Source of the DNA: Pseudomonas neuropathica
GTDB lineage: Bacteria > Pseudomonadota > Gammaproteobacteria > Pseudomonadales > Pseudomonadaceae
Direction: 5' to 3'
Length of the DNA: 64,000 nucleotides
NCBI RefSeq assembly: GCF_015461835.1
Contig: NZ_JACOPX010000010.1
Coordinates: 62,001 to 126,000, forward strand
The first letter of the stretch is position 1; each line of letters opens with the position of its first letter. Of the stretch, positions 58,755 through 64,000 are shown in pieces. The notes beneath the pieces are model-generated. The model was given only the letters and a program-made list of their open reading frames with translations, did no database searches and was not told the DNA's origin. Both the position numbers and the translations under genes were made by a program.

Positions 58755-58844
58755 TGTAGGTGTGAGCCTGCTCGCGATAGCGGAGCGTCAGTCAACATTG
58801 ATTTCTCTGACCCACCCCAATCGCGAGCAGGCTCACGCCTACAG
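58755..58844. repeat. REP pair, diverged TGTAGG-TGTGAGCCTGCTCG
   Basis: TGTAGGTGTGAGCCTGCTCG inverted against CGAGCAGGCTCACGCCTACA. Both arms carry the same compensating change (GGTGTG/CACGCC versus GGAGTG/CACTCC elsewhere), which argues for selection on pairing or spread as a unit. Confidence 0.85.
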
Positions 58845-58860
58845 GGGATTTGTGTGGTCT

Positions 58861-59379
58861 TCAGGAAAGGGGCAGGCGCATGGCGCAGCGGCGCTCTGCG
58901 GGAAAGCCGAAGAGGACCTCGGCTTGCAGCGCATCGCGCAAACGGCGGTCGGTGTGTGCATGCGTCAGCTCGACAAATCCCATCCGTTGATAAAACGGTG
59001 CATTCCACGGCAGATCGCGGAAGGTAGTCAGCGTCACTGAGGTCAACTGCATCACGCGCGCTTGTTCAATGACTGCCGCAACCAGTGCGCGACCCATGCC
59101 TTGTCCTTGAAAAGCCTGACTGACGGATAGCTCCTCAATGTGCATGTGCTGATCAACGTCTACAGCACGAACAAATCCAGTCAGTTGCCCATCGCTATTT
59201 TCAGCAACCCACACGTATGCCTGTTCGATGGCCTGCAGATGTTGGGCAGCATCGGGCACCCCGGCATCAGCCAGCCACGCCAACGGCGGTTCAAGACGAA
59301 ACAATTGCGCGGCCGAACGCTCGATCGCGGGGAGGGCAACCGCGTCAGCAGGGCTGGCGCGGCGTACGTCGACGGTCAT
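58861..59379 (-). CDS. GNAT-family N-acetyltransferase
   Basis: A 172-residue acetyltransferase. Motif A for acetyl-CoA is LSVSQAFQGQGMGRALVAAVI (Q-x-x-G-x-G/A as QGQGMG), and the C-terminal strand is NAPFYQRMGFVEL. It starts MTVDVRRASPADAVALPAIER; a TTG eight codons and an ATG four codons earlier are possible, but ATG 59379 has AGGATG at better spacing. Substrate unknown. It lies downstream of the arn/glycosyltransferase operon on the same strand, 36 bases from it, so it may be read through. Confidence 0.86.
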   Translation of the reverse strand: MTVDVRRASPADAVALPAIERSAAQLFRLEPPLAWLADAGVPDAAQHLQAIEQAYVWVAENSDGQLTGFVRAVDVDQHMHIEELSVSQAFQGQGMGRALVAAVIEQARVMQLTSVTLTTFRDLPWNAPFYQRMGFVELTHAHTDRRLRDALQAEVLFGFPAERRCAMRLPLS

Positions 59380-59415
59380 GTTGAGGCGCATCCTGTCGGT
59401 CAAAAGCTCGACAGG

Positions 59416-61035
59416 TTACGGTTTCAGCCACAGCAATACATAGTCGTTTTTATCAAAACGCCCGTTCAACACCGGCTGCGCGGTTTCCAGCGGCGTGCCC
59501 TTGAGAGATGGCAGATCACTGCGATCCATCATCAGCCACGCCGGACCTTTGAGCGTCTCCAGTTGCTGGATCGAGTCGCTGAACTGCGGTTGCAGATCCT
59601 GCTCGATATTGACCATGAACTTGATCGCTTTCGCGTCCTTGCCCATACCGTGCAGCACCAGCGGCGCCGGGTTTTGTTGAACCTGGGCGAACACCGCGTG
59701 ACTGAATGCCTGGGTGTCGTACAAACGCCGCTCCACCGGTTCGAACACTGCCGCGTACACCGTCCACAACGCCAACACCGCAGACAACGCCAATACCTCG
59801 ACACGCCAACGTGGGAGCAACAATCGCGACAACGCCAAGAGTTGCAGCAGGCCCAGCACGATCAACACCCAAGACACGTCACTCAAATGCTCGGGAAAGC
59901 GCCGTTGAGCGATCAGCAAAACCACCAGCAGCAAGCCCGGTGTGACCAGCCACAAGCCCATGATCAAGCCGCGCAAATAGCGGAACACCCGCCCATGCGC
60001 AACCTGAAACGGATACGCCGCAATGATCGCCGCCATCGGCAGCATCGGCAGCAGATACCGCGCTTTCTTCGCTTGAGGAATCGACAGGCCGACCATCACA
60101 ATCAGTCCCGCCGCCGCGCAGTACTGCACCAGACGCAGCGCCGGGCCACGTTGCTGCGGCTTGCTCAGCCAGGCCGCCACCAGTACCAGCAATGCCAGCG
60201 GATAGGCCAGCGCGTAGTTGCCGAACGAACTGGTGAAGTAATACAGCGAACCGCTGACGCCTTCGCTGCCGTCCATGCGCCCCATGAACTGCATGCGGAT
60301 CACGTCCTGCAAGAAGATTGGGCCACCGCTGAGTTTCGCCAGCCACAACAGCAGACCGACGCAGGCTGCGAGCAGCAGCGAAGCCAGTACGCCGAACACC
60401 AGCAGTCGCGACCACTCACGGTTGAGCAGGTAATAGCTGCACAGCATGCCGGTCGGCACCACCAGACCAATTGGCCCGCGAATGCCGAAGCCGAGCAGCA
60501 ACAACGCGAAGATCAGCGGCCAGTGACGCCTGCCGGCAAAATGCTCATGGGCATAACCCAGATAGAACACCGCGAAGGCCACTGCCGCGAGCATCAAGTC
60601 CTGCGACACCGCGCGCACTTCAGTGACGAAACCGCTGGTGAGCATCAGCAACGCAATACTGATCAACGCCCAACGCCGCGAGTGCGGCGCCAGCAGTCGG
60701 TACATCAGCGTCACGATCAGCGCGCCGGCGACGGCACTTGGCGCCCACGCCGTAAACGCATTCACCGCGCCGAACGGCAGCGACAGCAGCCAGATGAACA
60801 GCGTCGAAACCGCTGAATAATCCGCATACGGTTGACCATAGGTGGTCGGAAACACCGTCGGCCCATGGCGCAGCATTTCTTGCGCGAACAACACGAACCG
60901 CGAATCGAAACCGATCGGGGCCTGCCCGTAGACCCCGGCCATGAACACTAAAAACGCCAGCAGCCCCGCGATCAGGGACTGCCGGCGAATCTCAGGCGAT
61001 AAGCTGATCAAGCGACGTCGGACGCGTGTGGCCAT
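59416..61035 (-). CDS. GT-C glycosyltransferase, ArnT/PMT-like
   Basis: A 539-residue inner-membrane glycosyltransferase using a polyprenyl-phosphate sugar donor. About 11-12 hydrophobic segments; the first periplasmic loop carries the acidic catalytic region (GFDSRFVLFAQEML, TYGQPYADYSAVSTLFIWLLSLPFGAVN). RGPIGLVVPTGML and KKARYLLPMLPM match the PMT_2/ArnT family layout. A 100-residue periplasmic C-terminal tail follows. The start overlaps ugd by 28 bases, so it belongs to the arn operon. It is a second ArnT-like enzyme beside the true ArnT at the right edge; acceptor unknown. Confidence 0.85.
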   Translation of the reverse strand: MATRVRRRLISLSPEIRRQSLIAGLLAFLVFMAGVYGQAPIGFDSRFVLFAQEMLRHGPTVFPTTYGQPYADYSAVSTLFIWLLSLPFGAVNAFTAWAPSAVAGALIVTLMYRLLAPHSRRWALISIALLMLTSGFVTEVRAVSQDLMLAAVAFAVFYLGYAHEHFAGRRHWPLIFALLLLGFGIRGPIGLVVPTGMLCSYYLLNREWSRLLVFGVLASLLLAACVGLLLWLAKLSGGPIFLQDVIRMQFMGRMDGSEGVSGSLYYFTSSFGNYALAYPLALLVLVAAWLSKPQQRGPALRLVQYCAAAGLIVMVGLSIPQAKKARYLLPMLPMAAIIAAYPFQVAHGRVFRYLRGLIMGLWLVTPGLLLVVLLIAQRRFPEHLSDVSWVLIVLGLLQLLALSRLLLPRWRVEVLALSAVLALWTVYAAVFEPVERRLYDTQAFSHAVFAQVQQNPAPLVLHGMGKDAKAIKFMVNIEQDLQPQFSDSIQQLETLKGPAWLMMDRSDLPSLKGTPLETAQPVLNGRFDKNDYVLLWLKP

Positions 61036-62387
61036 TGTTGCAGCGGGATCGGCAACTTACGCGATTCGCCACGGCCCATCGGGAAGTATTGGAAACCATT
61101 GCGTGCCAGACGCTCGGCGTCGTACAGGTTGCGCCCGTCGAAGATCACCGGGGTGTTGAGGCGCTGTTTGATCAGATCGAAATCCGGCGCCTTGAACTGC
61201 TGCCATTCGGTGCAGATGATCAGTGCGTCGGCGCCGGGCAGTACCGATTCCGGCGTGCCCATCAACATCAGCTTCGACTCGTCCGGGTAAAGGTTCTGGG
61301 TTTCCTGCATGGCTTCCGGGTCGAAGGCGCGCACGCTGGCACCGGCGGCCCACAGTTCTTCGAGCAGGACACGGCTTGGCGCATCGCGCATGTCATCGGT
61401 GTTGGGTTTGAACGCCAGGCCCCACAGAGCGAAAGTCTTGCCGCGCAGGTCACCCTTGTAGAACGCGTTGATGCGCTCGAACAACTTGTGTTTCTGCCGC
61501 TGGTTGATCGCTTCGACCGCTTGCAGCAAATCGCTGGAGCAGTGCGCTTCTTCGGCGCTGTGGATCAACGCGCGCATGTCTTTGGGGAAGCACGAGCCGC
61601 CATAACCGCAGCCCGGATAGATGAAGTGGTAACCGATGCGCGTGTCGGCGCCGATGCCCTGGCGCACCGATTCGATGTCGGCGCCCAGGTGTTCGGCGAG
61701 TTCGGCGATCTGGTTGATGAAACTGATCTTGGTCGCCAGCATGCAGTTGGCGGCGTACTTGGTCAGCTCGGCGCTGCGCAGGTCCATGAACATGATGCGG
61801 TCATGGTTACGGTTGAATGGCGAGTACAGATCGCGCATCACGTCGCGCACTTCATCGCCTTCGCAGCCGATGACGATACGGTCCGGACGGCGGCAGTCAG
61901 CAACGGCCGAGCCTTCCTTGAGGAATTCCGGGTTGGAAACGATATCGAACTGCAGCAGGCGGCCGACCTTGACCAGCGCTTTTTCGATGTGCGCGCGCAG
62001 GGTGTCGCCAGTGCCCACGGGCACCGTGGATTTCTCGACGATGATCAACGGCTGCTCACGATGGCGGGCAATCGCATCGCCGACCGAAAGCACGTAGCGC
62101 AGATCTGCCGAACCGTCCTCACGCGACGGCGTACCCACGGCGATAAACGCGACCCGACCGTGTTGCACGGCGAGTTTTTCATCGGTGGTGAATTGCAGGC
62201 GTTTCGAATCCAGACCCTCACGAACGAGGCTGGCCAGCCCCGGTTCAAAAATGCTGACATGACCCTGGCGCAACAGGTCGACCTTCTTCTGGTCGACGTC
62301 CATGCACACGACATCATGGCCGACCTCGGCCAACACAGCCGCTTGCACCAGACCGACGTAACCGCTGCCAAATACTGTGATTTTCAT
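61008..62387 (-). CDS. ugd: UDP-glucose 6-dehydrogenase
   Basis: Oxidises UDP-glucose to UDP-glucuronate, the first step toward UDP-L-Ara4N. Length is 459 residues. NAD-binding GSGYVGLVQAAVLAEVGHDV at the N-terminus, EKSTVPVGTGD, FDIVSNPEFLKEG, the catalytic Cys in GCGYGGSCFPKDMRAL (about residue 262) and GLAFKPNTDDMRDAPS. Its ATG overlaps the arnF stop (62384-62387). Placement at the end of arn genes shows its product feeds lipid A aminoarabinose. Confidence 0.95.
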   Translation of the reverse strand: MKITVFGSGYVGLVQAAVLAEVGHDVVCMDVDQKKVDLLRQGHVSIFEPGLASLVREGLDSKRLQFTTDEKLAVQHGRVAFIAVGTPSREDGSADLRYVLSVGDAIARHREQPLIIVEKSTVPVGTGDTLRAHIEKALVKVGRLLQFDIVSNPEFLKEGSAVADCRRPDRIVIGCEGDEVRDVMRDLYSPFNRNHDRIMFMDLRSAELTKYAANCMLATKISFINQIAELAEHLGADIESVRQGIGADTRIGYHFIYPGCGYGGSCFPKDMRALIHSAEEAHCSSDLLQAVEAINQRQKHKLFERINAFYKGDLRGKTFALWGLAFKPNTDDMRDAPSRVLLEELWAAGASVRAFDPEAMQETQNLYPDESKLMLMGTPESVLPGADALIICTEWQQFKAPDFDLIKQRLNTPVIFDGRNLYDAERLARNGFQYFPMGRGESRKLPIPLQQWPHASDVA

Positions 62388-62788
62388 GGAGCACTCCTGA
62401 ATTCGGGCGCACGAGCCGGACGAGTGTTGATGGTGATGACCCCGAGCATGACCAGCGCCACGCCCAGTGATTTAGTGAAACTGAAGGATTCGTTGAACAG
62501 CGGCAGACTGGCCGCCAGCAGATACACCAGCGCATAGCTGATGCTCAGCAGTGAGTAAGCCCGGCCCAGGGGCAGATCGCGCAGGGCGGTGAGCCAGCAA
62601 AGCATCGACAGGGCGTAGGCAAAAACCGCTGCAATGACCACGGCCAGCGCCCGCCAGTCGAGGCTGTCGATGTGCAGCCATTGTTCCGGCACGGGCAGGC
62701 GGGTCATGCTCCAGCGCATGCCCAGTTGCGCAGCGCTGACGAGGAACACGCTGCCCAGCGCGAAGGTGATGCCGCGACGTTGATTCAT
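62384..62788 (-). CDS. arnF: ArnF: subunit of the Ara4N-phosphoundecaprenol flippase
   Basis: A small 4-TM EamA/SMR-like protein of 134 residues. With ArnE it flips undecaprenyl phosphate-aminoarabinose to the periplasmic face. It shows GITFALGSVFLVSAAQLGMRWSM at the N-terminus, ALSMLCWLTALRDLPLGRAYSLLSISYALVYLLA in the middle and a last TM GVALVMLGVITI. Overlaps arnE upstream and ugd downstream by ATGA on both sides. Confidence 0.9.
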   Translation of the reverse strand: MNQRRGITFALGSVFLVSAAQLGMRWSMTRLPVPEQWLHIDSLDWRALAVVIAAVFAYALSMLCWLTALRDLPLGRAYSLLSISYALVYLLAASLPLFNESFSFTKSLGVALVMLGVITINTRPARAPEFRSAP

Positions 62789-63129
62789 GACTGTTGCCCC
62801 AGCAAAGCCACGCCGCCGATCACCAATGCCACGCCAAACCAATGCTGGCGGTCGATGGGTTCACGGAAGACGAAGCGCGCAATCAGGGTGATCAGCACGA
62901 AGTTGAGGCTGAGCATTGGGTAGGCGATGCCGACTTCCAGACGCTGCAACACCAGCAACCAGACCAACAGACCTGAGCCGAGAGCGAGCAGGGCCAGCCA
63001 CAACCACGGCGTACGCAGCTTTTCGGACCAGCCCGACTCGACGCCGCGCCAGCTCTCCACGGCGTACTTCTGCGCCACCTGCCCGAGGCAGGTCAGCAGG
63101 CACGCGGCCAACAGCAACAACAGGCTCAT
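62785..63129 (-). CDS. arnE: ArnE: subunit of the Ara4N-phosphoundecaprenol flippase
   Basis: A 114-residue 4-TM SMR-like protein, partner of ArnF. It starts MSLLLLLAACLLTCLGQVAQKYAVESW and has LQRLEVGIAYPMLSLNFVLITLIARFVFREPI, close to other ArnE proteins. ATGA overlaps link it to arnT (63126-63129) and arnF (62785-62788). Confidence 0.9.
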   Translation of the reverse strand: MSLLLLLAACLLTCLGQVAQKYAVESWRGVESGWSEKLRTPWLWLALLALGSGLLVWLLVLQRLEVGIAYPMLSLNFVLITLIARFVFREPIDRQHWFGVALVIGGVALLGQQS

Positions 63130-64000
63130 GACGCCTCCTTGGGCAGGATCATGATCACCAGGTTGCCCTGTTCGTAACGGAGGCCGTCCTTGGGCAACTT
63201 GTCGATTTCGTCCAGTTCGTCCTGCCCCTTGACGCGCATCACCACGCCGACCGAACCGCTGCGGCGCGCCTCGCGCATCCACTGTTGCACGTCTTTGGTG
63301 TCAACCCGCTGTTGAATGCCATCAGGATAGGCAAGGCCATATTTCAGTTCGCCTATCGTGTTGTACAACGCCACTTGCGGCGTTTTCAGGCGCCAGGCCA
63401 GTGCCGAAGCAGCGCCCAGATCGTTGCTCAGCAAGTGGGTGGTCTGCGCCAGTTCGGTGACGTGATGCTTGATGAACTGATCCGGCATCTTGTTGGCGAC
63501 CACCGATTTCGGCAGCGCCGCCGGCAACACCGCAATCAGCAACAGGCTGCCCAGCGCCGGTGCTGCCCAGCATTGCAGCGGCAGAAAGGCTTGCAACAGG
63601 TTGGCGATGATCCAGCCGATCAGTGCGATAAACACCAGCACCATGCTGTGCAGTTCGTGGTCGTAAACCGGTTTGGTCAGTTGCAGATAAACCAGCGCGA
63701 TCAGCAACACGATGCCCAGCGCCAGATTGAGCAGGCCATTGATGCTCAGCGCACGTCCTTGCTCCAGGCGCAAACGGTCGGCGAGCGCATTGCCCAGCAA
63801 CAACGCTACCGGCAGCAGGCACGGCAGGATGTAAGTCGGCAGTTTGCCGTTGGCCAGGCTGAAAAACCCCAGCGGCATCGCCAGCCAGAGCAGCACAAAG
63901 ACCACTTTCGGCTGCGCACGGCTTTGCCAGGCTTGTTTGAACGCGGTCGGCAGCAGCCCCACCCACGGCAGACTGAACGCCACCAGCAGTGGCAGGTAGA
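63126..64000 (-). CDS. arnT: ArnT: Ara4N lipid A transferase (C-terminal part)
   Basis: Transfers 4-amino-4-deoxy-L-arabinose from undecaprenyl phosphate to lipid A, giving polymyxin and cationic peptide resistance. Only the last 291 codons are in the window. Visible are the later TM helices with ANGKLPTYILPCLLPVALLLGNALADRL and the periplasmic C-terminal domain (ALYNTIGELKYGLAYPDG...). The sequence extends past the right edge, where arnABCD would be expected upstream. Coupled to arnE by ATGA. Confidence 0.88.
   Translation of the reverse strand, partial: YLPLLVAFSLPWVGLLPTAFKQAWQSRAQPKVVFVLLWLAMPLGFFSLANGKLPTYILPCLLPVALLLGNALADRLRLEQGRALSINGLLNLALGIVLLIALVYLQLTKPVYDHELHSMVLVFIALIGWIIANLLQAFLPLQCWAAPALGSLLLIAVLPAALPKSVVANKMPDQFIKHHVTELAQTTHLLSNDLGAASALAWRLKTPQVALYNTIGELKYGLAYPDGIQQRVDTKDVQQWMREARRSGSVGVVMRVKGQDELDEIDKLPKDGLRYEQGNLVIMILPKEAS

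Noticed and set aside
4877..58844. Recurrent short repeats considered as a CRISPR array
   Set aside because: The copies are paired, inverted and dispersed between genes, not direct repeats with regular spacers; they are REP elements.
59140..60816. 558-codon + strand frame opposite the glycosyltransferase
   Set aside because: Extremely Gln/Arg/His-rich, as expected from the reverse complement of a Leu/Ala-rich membrane protein.
61026..62537. 503-codon + strand frame opposite ugd
   Set aside because: ugd on the minus strand has an intact active site and operon overlaps; this frame is its mirror.
1..64000. tRNA, rRNA, prophage or insertion-sequence genes
   Set aside because: No tRNA-like cloverleaf, rRNA core, integrase or transposase sequence was recognised anywhere in the window.

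Overview
The window looks like chromosome of a Pseudomonas of the fluorescens group. It is GC-rich with long intact genes, most with good Shine-Dalgarno sites and many joined by ATGA overlaps. It is peppered with paired REP-type inverted repeats of the three families typical of fluorescent pseudomonads. It carries group hallmarks: the fapABCDEF functional-amyloid operon, a DMSO2 monooxygenase, efeUOB iron uptake, lpxO, and arn/ugd lipid A modification genes. I see no phage, insertion sequence, CRISPR array, rRNA or tRNA.

Layout. 1-875 is a cptA-type phosphoethanolamine transferase cut by the left edge. 1.5-4.9 kb is gnd-zwf-HAD phosphatase, translationally coupled (oxidative pentose-phosphate branch). 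5.0-6.5 kb is nhaB. 6.7-9.0 kb holds two beta-repeat proteins of unknown role (Ig-like and delta-60). 9.9-16.3 kb is the amyloid locus: a sigma-54 activator gene on the + strand faces fapABCDEF on the - strand. A GG-N10-GC sigma-54 promoter and palindromic upstream sites lie before fapA. 16.7-17.8 kb is pnuC plus a NadR-like kinase (nicotinamide riboside salvage). 18.0-19.6 kb is a Cache-domain chemoreceptor. 19.9-21.2 kb is uppP-DUF1294. 21.3-24.5 kb holds a YjbR protein, a LysR regulator, an azoreductase and a secreted alpha/beta hydrolase.

24.7-31.7 kb holds an MFS transporter, a YbiT-type ABC-F ATPase, lpxO, a lone Ku gene, a small secreted Pro-rich protein and a soluble PQQ sugar dehydrogenase. 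31.8-35.5 kb is a divergent locus: a GNAT-C39 peptidase fusion on one side, an RLAN/ATP-grasp ligase plus a CorA-like protein on the other. This is the best candidate here for a poorly described biochemical system. 35.7-42.3 kb holds a dienoyl-CoA isomerase, nudC, a TSUP permease, sfnG with a clear sigma-54 promoter, a TetR/DUF1348 pair and a PssA-type phosphatidylserine synthase. 42.4-46.6 kb is a Fur-box-preceded efeU-efeO-efeB-efeM operon. 46.9-56.4 kb is an AraC-family regulator with a short/branched-chain acyl-CoA oxidation cluster (CoA ligase, SDR dehydrogenase, thiolase, acyl-CoA dehydrogenase, hydratase) facing a second acyl-CoA dehydrogenase and a 3-hydroxyisobutyryl-CoA hydrolase, which points to branched-chain amino acid carbon. 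56.6-59.4 kb holds an HPP protein, an MFS transporter and a GNAT enzyme. 59.4-64 kb is the distal arn operon (arnT partial, arnE, arnF, ugd) plus an extra glycosyltransferase.

Themes: envelope modification (cptA, lpxO, uppP, arnTEF-ugd, pssA), biofilm amyloid, sulfur and iron acquisition, and NAD metabolism (pnuC, nadR-like, nudC). All assignments come from reading the sequence and recalling protein families; no database search was run.
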